13,467 nucleotides of DNA from JANMCE01 sp031360915 (GCA_031360915.1 JANMCE010000390.1:1-13467); one strand, 5' to 3'. Positions 1 through 6,390 are shown, numbered from the stretch's first letter. Notes: a model not told the origin generated them from the letters alone. Numbers and translations: made by a program.

Positions 1-148
1 CATCATAGAGCGGTAAGTGGCGAACGGTATCGACAATGGTGATGTGGAGTCCGGAGGGTGCCTGCGCTACGGCGGAGCGCAACACAGCGGACGTAAAACT
101 TCCCGACCGCAGGCTGCCGGACAGGGCGATGATGTTGGGGGTCGACAT
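1..148 (-). CDS. NADPH-dependent FMN reductase, N-terminal part (gene runs off the window)
   Basis: Forty-nine codons are visible from an ATG whose complement ends at 148, and the frame is still open at the window edge. The protein starts MSTPNIIALSGSLRSGSF, the flavodoxin-fold opening of the NADPH-dependent FMN reductase family (SsuE/ChrR/ArsH-like): a hydrophobic beta strand followed by the phosphate-binding GSLRxGSF loop, here residues 11-18. It ends with LPLYD at 45-49, another common landmark after the second strand. Such enzymes reduce FMN or quinones with NAD(P)H in the cytoplasm. A GGAG lies just before the start. The gene begins 21 bases after the carF stop on the same strand, so the two are probably co-transcribed with carF first. 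The substrate cannot be judged from this fragment. Confidence 0.82.
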   Translation of the reverse strand, partial: MSTPNIIALSGSLRSGSFTSAVLRSAVAQAPSGLHITIVDTVRHLPLYD

Positions 149-169
149 GGTGAACTCCAGAAGCAGGCG

Positions 170-883
170 TCAGGCGGGACGACGAAGGACCCGGAGGAGA
201 AATCTCCAGAAACCGATGCGTTCCAGAGCAGGGTTGAGTATGCCCCACGTGATGCAGTAGTTCGAATCGAACGGCGCAGTGTGATGCACCTGATGGTGAT
301 CGACAGACAACACGAGGTGTGCCCGTTGCAGCCAGGTCACGTAGAACGGGCAGGACTCCATATGAGCCCACTTGTGCAACTGATTGGTAAGCATGGTGAA
401 GAACAACACCGCAACCAGGAACATACCGAAGTATGGGTGTTGCGCCATGTCGAGCAGGAAGAACACCGGCACAAGCACGGGCAGGCAAGCCAGACAGTTG
501 TCGGCGTTCACCGCTACCGCATCCCCATGGGTCATGGCCCTCGGGTCGTCATGGTGATCTCGAAACGGTTTGATGAACTTCTGGCCCAGCACCGGCGTGT
601 CGGGTGATCCGAAGTTGTCGAACAGGAAGTGCACCAGCCCGGACAGAAAGTCGGCGACGGCGTATCCAACGAAGAAGGCTCCGAGCACTGCCAGGAGCGT
701 GAGCCACGAGAATCGGTCGATCACCTCGGCGCCGGCCCGACGGGCGACGAGAGTGCTCAGCACCGCAAAGATGCCCAATGCAACGATCTCGAGCACGCGG
801 TGGCTCGTCGGGTAGTCGTAGGTACCCAACCACGTGCGCTTGGTTCCGACAGCGGGATGCGTTGACATCAGTCCTAACGACAT
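170..883 (-). CDS. carF: CarF/PEDS1 (TMEM189)-type plasmanylethanolamine desaturase
   Basis: A 237-residue integral membrane protein. The family (bacterial CarF, animal TMEM189/PEDS1) introduces the vinyl-ether double bond of plasmalogens with oxygen. The histidine signature is complete: DFLSGLVHFLFDNFG (78-92), KPFRDHHDDP (105-114), NADNC (126-130), NQLHKWAH (167-174) and DHHQVHH (195-201), with the terminal NYCITWGILNP and ERIGFW blocks. Hydrophobic stretches near 31-48, 58-80, 129-147 and 150-168 fit a four-helix membrane desaturase. The start at 883 has a GAGG five bases upstream on the minus strand; an ATG at 868 is an alternative, leaving a slightly shorter protein. The gene is divergent from the secreted-protein gene at 1014 and is followed closely by a flavin reductase gene. 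Known of the family: the vinyl-ether function and a singlet-oxygen link in myxobacteria. Inferred: that this bacterium makes plasmalogens aerobically. Confidence 0.9.
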   Translation of the reverse strand: MSLGLMSTHPAVGTKRTWLGTYDYPTSHRVLEIVALGIFAVLSTLVARRAGAEVIDRFSWLTLLAVLGAFFVGYAVADFLSGLVHFLFDNFGSPDTPVLGQKFIKPFRDHHDDPRAMTHGDAVAVNADNCLACLPVLVPVFFLLDMAQHPYFGMFLVAVLFFTMLTNQLHKWAHMESCPFYVTWLQRAHLVLSVDHHQVHHTAPFDSNYCITWGILNPALERIGFWRFLLRVLRRPA

Positions 884-1013
884 TACGACCTCGGCGAGGA
901 GGTTGGAAGAATTGGCCTTCTCCTAACGTTTCGAACCCCGGGTCTTAATCGGATCACCGGCAGAATGGGAACCGTTAAGCCGGACGGGCGGCTCAGCAAG
1001 GAGCATCAAAAAC

Positions 1014-1676
1014 ATGTCAGCACCATCACAAACCAGGCGTCTTTTCGCAGCGGCGGCCATCACCGGGGCAGTTCTCGGAACGGCCGGTATTGCCGGAGCA
1101 GCTACGGGTCATTTCATGCCCAACCGCGGGAGCCTACCAGCGGTGGTCGTCAAACCGTTCGCGGCTGTTCAGGCCGGTGCGTTGGCCGGCCAGTCGAGAG
1201 TGAAAGCAGCACCGACCGCGGCCGACCCGGCTACGAGCGTCACCGTGATCGTTCCGGCAGCCGATCCCACCACGACAACCACAGCGGCCGGCGCGGTAAC
1301 GACGACCAGCACCACCGTGGCTGCGGTTACCACTACCACCGTTCCCGAAGCTGATGATGTGAACGAAATCAACGAGGCGAACAAAGTGAACGAGCACCCC
1401 AGGACAGCGACCACGACGGTCGCCGGCGCAGCGACTACGGCCACCACCGTCGAGTCCGACGAGGATGACGACGAGGGCGACGACGCGGCCGAGGAAGCGG
1501 CAGAAGCTGCCGCGAAAGCGGCTAGGGCAGCAGCCAAGGCCGCAGCAGCAACAACTGCCGCAGCGTCGGGCCAAACCGTCACCACCGTCAAGCCTCCGAG
1601 GCAGAGCGACGACAAGGTTGGGTCAGAAGGCAAGGATCACGGCAAAGGCGGCGGCGGCGGCGGCGACAACGATTAG
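1014..1676 (+). CDS. secreted low-complexity Thr/Ala/Asp-rich protein of unknown function
   Basis: A 220-residue protein with no family I recognise. Residues 1-31 look like a signal peptide: basic TRR at 7-9, a hydrophobic Ala/Ile/Leu core, and an Ala-rich cleavage site near 28-31. The rest is low complexity: a Thr/Val region with TTTT runs (85-110), an NE-rich hydrophilic patch (117-127), an acidic run of Asp/Glu (148-157), an Ala helix with Lys and Arg at intervals (158-184), and a polar tail ending in six glycines and DND. The glycines are encoded by six GGC triplets at 1647-1664, which could vary in copy number. AAGGAG at 998-1003, ten bases before the ATG, supports this start. Probably an exported surface or wall-associated protein. 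Reality as a gene is supported by the signal peptide, the ribosome site and a terminator-like hairpin just downstream. Confidence 0.72.
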   Translation: MSAPSQTRRLFAAAAITGAVLGTAGIAGAATGHFMPNRGSLPAVVVKPFAAVQAGALAGQSRVKAAPTAADPATSVTVIVPAADPTTTTTAAGAVTTTSTTVAAVTTTTVPEADDVNEINEANKVNEHPRTATTTVAGAATTATTVESDEDDDEGDDAAEEAAEAAAKAARAAAKAAAATTAAASGQTVTTVKPPRQSDDKVGSEGKDHGKGGGGGGDND

Positions 1677-1694
1677 GCCGCACGGCCGCACGAT

Positions 1695-1732
1695 CTGATT
1701 CGCTGACCCTCCGCCCGGGGTCAGCGGATCAG
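1695..1732. terminator. 15-bp hairpin between convergent genes, likely bidirectional terminator
   Basis: The left arm CTGATTCGCTGACCC (1695-1709) pairs with the right arm GGGTCAGCGGATCAG (1718-1732) around an 8-base loop. Fourteen pairs are Watson-Crick and one is T-G. It lies 18 bases after the stop of the secreted-protein gene, and its right arm contains the stop codon of the convergent VOC gene. There is no T-run on either side, so it would act as a GC-rich hairpin terminator or as mRNA 3'-end protection. A short GGCCG/CGGCC hairpin (1676-1687) lies just before it. Confidence 0.7.
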
Positions 1733-2098
1733 CACAAGGCAGAACGGGTGCCCAACCGGGTCGAGGAAAACACGAAACGTGCTCCCCGGTTGGAACTCCG
1801 CCTTCCGGGCACCGAGCGACAACACCTGCTGCTCACCAATGTCGAGATCAACGACATCAAAGTCGAGATGGGCCTGCTGCGGATGCCCACCCGACGGCCA
1901 TGTCGGCGGCTCGAAGGTGTCGACACGCTGAAACGCCAGCGTGGCTCCCCCGTCGTTTGCAAGCGTTATCCACTCGCCGCCTTCCTCAAGGTCGTCGTCC
2001 TCGACCTGCCAGCCGGTGATACCGGCGTAGAAGCGAGCGAGGGCGTGAGGGTCGGGACAGTCGAGAGCGAACAAACTCAACCGAGCGATAGCTGCCAT
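1721..2098 (-). CDS. VOC family protein (glyoxalase-like fold)
   Basis: About 125 residues with the single-domain vicinal-oxygen-chelate pattern: an opening beta strand, LDCPDPHALARFYAGITGW at the first helix, GEWITLAND, a central QQAHLDFDVVDLD strand carrying a candidate metal-ligand His, and the closing FLDPVGHPFCLVL strand typical of the Glyoxalase_6-like group. Such proteins dimerise and bind small molecules; the substrate is unknown. I start at the ATG complementary to 2096-2098 because TAATCT sits six bases upstream as a possible -10 of a leaderless transcript. A GTG at 2104, two codons earlier, is possible. The gene is divergent from the aldehyde dehydrogenase with a 36-base gap, and its stop lies in the terminator hairpin. 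It rules out a long upstream extension of the dehydrogenase. Confidence 0.87.
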   Translation of the reverse strand: MAAIARLSLFALDCPDPHALARFYAGITGWQVEDDDLEEGGEWITLANDGGATLAFQRVDTFEPPTWPSGGHPQQAHLDFDVVDLDIGEQQVLSLGARKAEFQPGSTFRVFLDPVGHPFCLVLIR

Positions 2099-2127
2099 CG
2101 GCACAGATTAGCGGTGACCATTAGCAT
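2098..2127 (+). promoter_or_regulatory. promoter of the acid-sugar operon, leaderless spacing
   Basis: TAGCAT at 2122-2127 is a -10-like hexamer seven bases before the GTG at 2135. TCGGCA at 2098-2103, 18 bases upstream of it, matches the -35 consensus at four of six positions. No ribosome site precedes 2135, which fits a leaderless message. The -35 would lie in the first codons of the divergent VOC gene, so the two promoters overlap. Confidence 0.45.
2105..2110 (-). promoter_or_regulatory. -10-like element for the VOC gene, leaderless spacing
   Basis: On the minus strand TAATCT is followed by six bases and then the ATG of the VOC gene, so transcription would begin at or next to the start codon. 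No good -35 hexamer is visible. No Shine-Dalgarno sequence precedes the start. Confidence 0.42.
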
Positions 2128-2134
2128 CGCTGAC

Positions 2135-3565
2135 GTGTCCACCATTCAGCCCCTTCCTCTCGCTGGCGAGCAGTACGTCGGCCCCGGCGCGGCCATCGAC
2201 GTTCGCTCGCCCTACGACAATTCACTCATCGGTCAGGTGCCCGCATGCACGCCCGCCGATGTCGATCGTGCGGTGGCTATGGCCAAGGCCGCTCATCACG
2301 CCGGCGCCCTGCCCGCCTGGAAGCGTGCCGAGATACTCGACCTTGCCGCGGTGCGACTGAAGGCCCGGGTGGAAGAGTTCGCGCTGGCGATTGCCCGTGA
2401 GGCGGCCAAGCCGATCAAGACCGCACGCGTCGAGGCGCAGCGTGCCGTTGGCACGTTCATCTTTTCTGCGGTCGAGGCTCGCAAGCTGGCCGGCGAGATG
2501 GTACCCATGGACGCCAACGCACCGGGCGAAGGCAAGATCGCATTCACGCTGCGCCTACCTATCGGCGTGGTCGGCGCGATTGCGCCGTTCAACTTTCCGT
2601 TGAACTTGGTCGCGCACAAGGTTGGTCCGGCTATCGCGGCGGGTTGCCCGGTCGTATTGAAGCCGGCCAGCCAAACCCCGTTCTCGGCCATCCTGTTGGC
2701 CAACATGTTGATCGATGAGTGCGGCCTTCCGCCCGAGATGCTGCACGTGGTTACCGGTGGTGGTGGCAGCGTCGGCAACGCACTGGTTGATCATCCCGAC
2801 GTCGCGTTGATTACATTCACCGGCTCGCCTGAGGTTGGCTGGGGAATCCGTTCCCGAGCGCCGCGCAAGCGCGTCGGTTTGGAGTTGGGAAACAACGCGC
2901 CGGTCATCATTGAGGCCGACGCCGACTGGCAAACGGCCGCGGCCAAGATCAAGGTGGCCGGGTTCAGTCATGCCGGCCAGAGCTGCATCTCCACCCAACG
3001 CATCTACGTGCACCGGTCGCTCATCTCCTCGTTCACCGAGTCGCTGGCGTCTCATGTCTCGTCGCTGGTCGTCGGCGACCCGCTTGATGAGGCCACCGAC
3101 GTGTCGGCGCTGATCTCCACCACTGAGCGGGACCGCGTGAAGTCATGGGTCGATGAGGCAGTTGCCGGCGGCGCCAAAGTCGTTGCAGGTGGAACGATCT
3201 CGTCTGAGGGAGTGCTCGCGCCGACCATCCTCGCCGACGTGTCGCCCGACATGAAGGTGTGCGCGGGCGAGGTCTTCGGCCCCGTCGTTACCATTCAGGC
3301 CTACGACACCCTCGATGAAGCTCTCAAACTGGCCAACGACTCGGCCTACGGCCTGCAGGCCGCCATCTTCACCCAGTCGCTGGCTGCTGCCACCAAAGCC
3401 TTCCGCACGTTGGATTACGGCGGCGTGTTGGTGAACGAAGTGCCGACATTCCGCACCGATCAACAGCCCTACGGTGGCCTGCGGGACAGCGGCAATACCC
3501 GCGAAGGGCCCGCATACTCCGTGCGCGAGATGACCGAAGACCGCCTCGTCATCATCAACCTCTAG
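2135..3565 (+). CDS. NAD(P)-dependent aldehyde dehydrogenase (lactaldehyde/y4uC-like group)
   Basis: With this start the protein has 476 residues, the usual ALDH length. All catalytic landmarks are present: PFNFP with Asn153, LKPAS with Lys176 for the cofactor, FTGSPEVG (228-235) in the Rossmann part, general-base Glu250 in GLELGNNAP, nucleophile Cys284 in HAGQSCISTQRIYVH, and EVFGP with Glu379. The GNNAP and AGQ-C-IS-QR signatures resemble the lactaldehyde/y4uC-like ALDH group rather than betaine or methylmalonate types. It oxidises an aldehyde to an acid in the cytoplasm. The frame is open back to 1748, but that stretch is antisense to the VOC gene; GTG 2135 has a -10-like TAGCAT seven bases upstream, whereas GTG 2114 would lie inside the promoter. 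It heads an operon with a beta-hydroxyacid dehydrogenase and a sugar-acid dehydratase, suggesting a semialdehyde substrate (inference). Confidence 0.9.
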   Translation: MSTIQPLPLAGEQYVGPGAAIDVRSPYDNSLIGQVPACTPADVDRAVAMAKAAHHAGALPAWKRAEILDLAAVRLKARVEEFALAIAREAAKPIKTARVEAQRAVGTFIFSAVEARKLAGEMVPMDANAPGEGKIAFTLRLPIGVVGAIAPFNFPLNLVAHKVGPAIAAGCPVVLKPASQTPFSAILLANMLIDECGLPPEMLHVVTGGGGSVGNALVDHPDVALITFTGSPEVGWGIRSRAPRKRVGLELGNNAPVIIEADADWQTAAAKIKVAGFSHAGQSCISTQRIYVHRSLISSFTESLASHVSSLVVGDPLDEATDVSALISTTERDRVKSWVDEAVAGGAKVVAGGTISSEGVLAPTILADVSPDMKVCAGEVFGPVVTIQAYDTLDEALKLANDSAYGLQAAIFTQSLAAATKAFRTLDYGGVLVNEVPTFRTDQQPYGGLRDSGNTREGPAYSVREMTEDRLVIINL

Positions 3566-3586
3566 CTATGCCCCCAGCGAACTTCG

Positions 3587-3619
3587 GGCAGTTACTGCGC
3601 CCCACCAACAGCAACTGCC
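3587..3619. repeat. inverted repeat in the gap between dehydrogenase genes
   Basis: GGCAGTT (3587-3593) and AACTGCC (3613-3619) are perfect complements around 19 bases. A tighter palindrome, GCAGT-T-ACTGC (3588-3598), overlaps the left arm. The 70-base gap holds nothing else. It could be an operator or an RNA hairpin that tunes expression of the downstream genes. Chance is possible at this length. Confidence 0.35.
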
Positions 3620-3635
3620 GCATGTTCGGTCAGCC

Positions 3636-4550
3636 ATGAGTAGCGTCGGGTTTATCGGGCTGGGAAATCTCGGCGTGCACCTGGCTGGCAGCCTGTTGCG
3701 AGCCGGCCACGACGTTACCGTGAACGATCTGAACAAGGAGGTCGCGGCCGATCTCGTAGCCCGGGGTGCGTCGTGGGCCGACTCGGTGTACGACCTCTCC
3801 AAGGCGTCGGAGGTGGTGTTCACCTGTCTACCGTCGCCAGCGGCGGTCGGGCATGTCGTCGGCTCTTTCGCCGGCGTGTTCGAGAGCCTGGCACCCGGTG
3901 GTACCTGGATCGACATGAGTACCAACGACCGTGACACCGTGCTGCGTCTCGGAGCGCAGGCCGAGCAAGAGTTCGGTATTCGCATGTTGGAAGCGCCCGT
4001 TACCGGCGGCGTGCACAAAGCGGCCGAAGGCGACATCACCGTGCTCGTTGGGGGTGACGAAGATCTCTATATCGAGCATCGTGATCTGCTGGCGGCAGTC
4101 GGAAGTCCGGTGCTCTACATGGGGCCGCTTGGGAGCGCCGCGGTCATCAAGGTCATCACCAACATGCTGGCGTTCATCCACCTCGTCGCCGCGGGTGAGG
4201 CGCTCATGTTGGCCAAGCGAGGCGGCCTTGATCTCACCAAGTCGTTTGAGGCGATTCTGCATAGCTCGGGCAACAGCTTCGTGCACGAGACCGAGAGTCA
4301 GGTGATTCTGAGCGGCAGCTACAACATTGGTTTCACTATGGACCTCGCGTTGAAGGACCTGGGTTTCGCCACCGGTTTCGGACGCGAATTCGGGGTACCC
4401 CTCGACCTCGCCGGCATGGTGGAGCAGACCTTCATTCGTGCGAAGGCGCAGTACGGCGGCGGTGCCTGGTCGTCGCAGGTGGTCAAGCTGCTGGAGGATG
4501 CGCTGGGCACCGATCTTCGAGCGCCTGGCTTCCCGGAAAAGCTGCAATGA
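3636..4550 (+). CDS. NAD-binding beta-hydroxyacid dehydrogenase (3-hydroxyisobutyrate / tartronate-semialdehyde reductase family)
   Basis: A 304-residue two-domain enzyme of normal family length. The Rossmann motif is GLGNLG (8-13, the family usually has GxGxMG), and the second strand ends in VNDLN (29-33), where Asp31 suggests NAD rather than NADP. Further marks are TCLPSPAAV (63-71), DMSTND (93-98), the substrate loop EAPVTGG (119-125), and catalytic Lys172 with Asn176 in IKVITNML. LKDLGFA (239-245) is the conserved C-terminal block. The family interconverts beta-hydroxyacids and semialdehydes such as 3-hydroxyisobutyrate or tartronate semialdehyde. No clear ribosome site precedes the ATG. 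The gene follows the ALDH by 70 bases and its ATGA overlaps the start of the dehydratase gene, indicating translational coupling. Exact substrate unknown. Confidence 0.9.
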   Translation: MSSVGFIGLGNLGVHLAGSLLRAGHDVTVNDLNKEVAADLVARGASWADSVYDLSKASEVVFTCLPSPAAVGHVVGSFAGVFESLAPGGTWIDMSTNDRDTVLRLGAQAEQEFGIRMLEAPVTGGVHKAAEGDITVLVGGDEDLYIEHRDLLAAVGSPVLYMGPLGSAAVIKVITNMLAFIHLVAAGEALMLAKRGGLDLTKSFEAILHSSGNSFVHETESQVILSGSYNIGFTMDLALKDLGFATGFGREFGVPLDLAGMVEQTFIRAKAQYGGGAWSSQVVKLLEDALGTDLRAPGFPEKLQ

Positions 4551-5749
4551 AGATCGTCGACATCCGCACGTTCGTGGTGGGCAACCCACCTCCTCGGTTC
4601 GGTGGCCGGTACTTCATCTTTCTGAAGCTCACGACCGACAGCGGCATCACCGGCGTGGGCGAGGTCTACACCGCCACCTTCTCACCGCATCTGGTCGCAC
4701 AGATGATCGAGGACGTCGCAGCGCGGCACTTGATTGGCGCCGACCCGTTCAAGATCGAAACGCTGTGGCGACAGATGTACGGCCGCGGCTATGCGTTGCG
4801 TCCGGATCTGACGCTCGGCGGCATCATGAGCGGCTTGGAAATGGCGTGCTGGGACATCGTGGGCAAGGAGCTCGGCAAGCCGGTCTACGAACTCCTTGGC
4901 GGTCAGGTGCACGAGAAGCTGCGCACGTACACCTACCTGTATCCACCTGCTGGGTCCGATGCGTACGCCGATCACCCGGTCTACTCCAACCCGGCCGCAG
5001 CGGCATCGGCAGCCGTTGAAGCCGTCGATCGCGGGTTCACCGCCGTGAAGTTCGACCCGGCCGGACCGTACGGCGTCTTCGATCCTCGACAACCGTCGCT
5101 CGAAGACCTAGATCGTTCCGAAGCCATGGTGCGGGCCGTGCGGGAGGCGGTCGGCACAAAGGCCGACATCCTGTTCGGCACCCACGGCCAATTCACAACG
5201 TCGGGTGCAATTCGGCTGGCCCGCCGCCTGGAGCAATACGACCCGCTCTGGTTCGAGGAACCGACTCCGCCTGAGATGCCCGAAGAGATGGCGAAGGTTG
5301 CAGCTGCAACCACTATCCCCATCTCGACCGGGGAGCGGTTGACGACCAAGTACGAGTTCGCCCGCGTCTTGTCGACGGGTGCGGCCTCGATCCTGCAGGT
5401 GAACCTCGGCCGCTGCGGCGGGCTGCTCGAAGCGAAGAAGATCGCTGGTATGGCAGAGACCCACTACGCCCAGATAGCGCCGCATCTGTACTGCGGCCCC
5501 ATCGTCGGCGCGGCCAACATCCAGATCTCTGCTTGCTCGCCCAACTTCCTCATCCTAGAGAGCATCCAAGACTGGTCCGGCTTCCATGCCGACATCCTGG
5601 TCAAGCCGATCCAGTGGGAAGGCGGCTACGTCATCCCACCCACCGAACCAGGTCTCGGCGTCGAACTCAACGAAACCGTCGCCCTCGCCCACCCGTATGT
5701 GGCCGAGGAGCTTCACTTGGAGCCGAGGCAAGGGCCGGGAGCGGGCTGA
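4547..5749 (+). CDS. mandelate racemase/muconate lactonizing-type enzyme, probable acid-sugar dehydratase
   Basis: A 400-residue enolase-superfamily protein. The N-terminal capping domain (about 1-125) begins MKIVDIRTFVVG and includes GEVYTATFSPHLV; the TIM-barrel part follows. Visible active-site positions: Lys168 in AVKFDP, His213 in GTHGQ, Glu237/238 in WFEEP, Glu263 in STGERL, His313 in APHLYCGPI, and Glu338 in LESI. This arrangement resembles galactonate-type dehydratases, which turn an aldonic acid into a 2-keto-3-deoxy acid using Mg2+. Oddity: the usual first metal ligand, the Asp or Glu two residues before the catalytic His, is Gly211 here. The start overlaps the preceding stop by four bases, making this the third gene of the operon. 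The substrate cannot be read from sequence; no transporter or regulator is visible nearby. Confidence 0.88.
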   Translation: MKIVDIRTFVVGNPPPRFGGRYFIFLKLTTDSGITGVGEVYTATFSPHLVAQMIEDVAARHLIGADPFKIETLWRQMYGRGYALRPDLTLGGIMSGLEMACWDIVGKELGKPVYELLGGQVHEKLRTYTYLYPPAGSDAYADHPVYSNPAAAASAAVEAVDRGFTAVKFDPAGPYGVFDPRQPSLEDLDRSEAMVRAVREAVGTKADILFGTHGQFTTSGAIRLARRLEQYDPLWFEEPTPPEMPEEMAKVAAATTIPISTGERLTTKYEFARVLSTGAASILQVNLGRCGGLLEAKKIAGMAETHYAQIAPHLYCGPIVGAANIQISACSPNFLILESIQDWSGFHADILVKPIQWEGGYVIPPTEPGLGVELNETVALAHPYVAEELHLEPRQGPGAG

Positions 5750-5769
5750 ATGCAAGGCCCACTGCCCCA

Positions 5770-5798
5770 TCGACAGTCTGAAAATCAGACTGTATGAT
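5770..5798 (+). promoter_or_regulatory. promoter of the AbrB/RelE toxin-antitoxin operon
   Basis: TCGACA (5770-5775, five of six -35 matches) and TATGAT (5793-5798, five of six -10 matches) are separated by exactly 17 bases. The start codon follows six bases after the -10, so the transcript should begin at or within a base or two of the ATG at 5805. No ribosome site is present. Confidence 0.68.
5773..5793. promoter_or_regulatory. palindromic operator inside the toxin-antitoxin promoter
   Basis: Arms ACAGTCTGA (5773-5781) and TCAGACTGT (5785-5793) are perfect nine-base complements around AAA. The palindrome fills the spacer between the -35 and -10 hexamers and overlaps both ends, so a bound protein would block RNA polymerase. 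The AbrB-type antitoxin encoded directly downstream is the natural candidate, as antitoxins commonly autoregulate. Confidence 0.68.
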
Positions 5799-5804
5799 TG
5801 TCGC

Positions 5805-6089
5805 ATGACGCGAGTGACGATGAGAGCAAGAGGTCAGGTGACGCTTCCGGAGGACATTCGCACCGCCGCTCATCTCGAGGAAGGTGACCTGCTCGACGCC
5901 GAGGTCACCGACGAGGGAATCCTGCTACGTCCGCAGAAAGTCATCGATGCAACACAAGCCTGGTTCTGGTCTCCCGAGTGGCAGCAGGGTGAACGAGAGG
6001 CCGAAGCCGACCTAGCTGTCGGCCGGATCGAGACTGTTGCCTCCGGCGAAGAGATGGTTGCGGCGCTCCGCTCGATCGCCAAGCCCTGA
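5805..6089 (+). CDS. AbrB/MazE/SpoVT-type antitoxin
   Basis: Ninety-four residues. The N-terminal swapped-hairpin DNA-binding domain is seen in MRARGQVTLPEDIRTA (6-21) followed by GDLLDAEVTDEGILLRP (27-43). The tail WFWSPEWQQGEREAEADLAVG (53-73) with EEMVAAL (82-88) is the acidic toxin-binding segment common in RelE-partner antitoxins. It should neutralise the toxin encoded seven bases downstream and repress its own promoter at the 5773-5793 palindrome. The reading frame is open further upstream, but ATG 5805 is the only sensible start: it begins the domain and sits six bases after the -10. Family assignment is firm; pairing with the next gene is inferred from adjacency and matching family habits. 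Confidence 0.88.
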   Translation: MTRVTMRARGQVTLPEDIRTAAHLEEGDLLDAEVTDEGILLRPQKVIDATQAWFWSPEWQQGEREAEADLAVGRIETVASGEEMVAALRSIAKP

Positions 6090-6096
6090 CTGCCCC

Positions 6097-6390
6097 GTGC
6101 CGTCGTACTCATGGTTGGCCAGGTTTCGCGCTGATTTCGAACGCCTCAGTCCAGCGCAACAAGAGGCATTCCTTCTCGCTGTCCAGCAGTTCGTCGACGA
6201 CCTGAGAGTAGGCGTCGGATTTCGAAAGGGTCTTCGCATCAAGGGTGTGAAGGGTGCCACCGGCGTCTACGAACTCACGTGGGCCGACGACGGCCGTGCC
6301 ACATTCCAGTATGGCCCTGAGATCACGAACGGCAAAGCGCACGTCGTGTGGCGCAGAGTCGGCACCCACAACATCTTCAAGAACCCCTAG
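6097..6390 (+). CDS. RelE/ParE-fold toxin of the AbrB-paired type
   Basis: About 97 residues from a GTG seven bases after the antitoxin stop; no ribosome site is seen, so translation is probably coupled. The protein has a helical N-terminal half (WLARFRADFERLSPAQQEAF) and a beta half with RKGLRIKGVKG (43-53), VYELTWADDGRATFQYG (57-73) and HVVWRRVGTHNIF (82-94), the strand order of RelE-like toxins. Small proteins of this kind paired with AbrB-type antitoxins are common in Actinobacteria, to my recollection. RelE-fold toxins usually cleave mRNA on the ribosome; the catalytic residues of this subgroup are not obvious to me, though Arg and His in the last block are candidates. The open frame reaches back to 6037, but that part overlaps the antitoxin gene and is not likely to be translated. 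Confidence 0.8.
   Translation: MPSYSWLARFRADFERLSPAQQEAFLLAVQQFVDDLRVGVGFRKGLRIKGVKGATGVYELTWADDGRATFQYGPEITNGKAHVVWRRVGTHNIFKNP

Noticed and set aside
17..607. Plus-strand frame of 196 codons opposite carF
   Set aside because: The minus strand encodes a clear CarF with all histidine motifs; the plus-strand product is rich in His/Gln/Arg without structure.
903..930. Possible promoter in the carF / secreted-protein gap (TTGGAA with TAACGT, or GGAA with CGTT as for an ECF sigma factor)
   Set aside because: The spacings are 15 and 18 bases, the matches are partial, and neither lies at a telling distance from a start codon.
1169..1633. Val/Ala/Ser-rich minus-strand frame opposite the Thr-rich protein
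   Set aside because: It is the mirror of the repetitive plus-strand gene. The plus strand has a signal peptide and a ribosome site; this frame has neither.
1748..2134. Upstream extension of the aldehyde dehydrogenase frame
   Set aside because: It is antisense to a well-supported VOC gene, has no similarity to ALDH, and the protein has normal family length from 2135.
3828..4589. Minus-strand frame of 253 codons opposite the beta-hydroxyacid dehydrogenase
   Set aside because: It has no recognisable motif, while the plus strand holds all catalytic residues of a known family.
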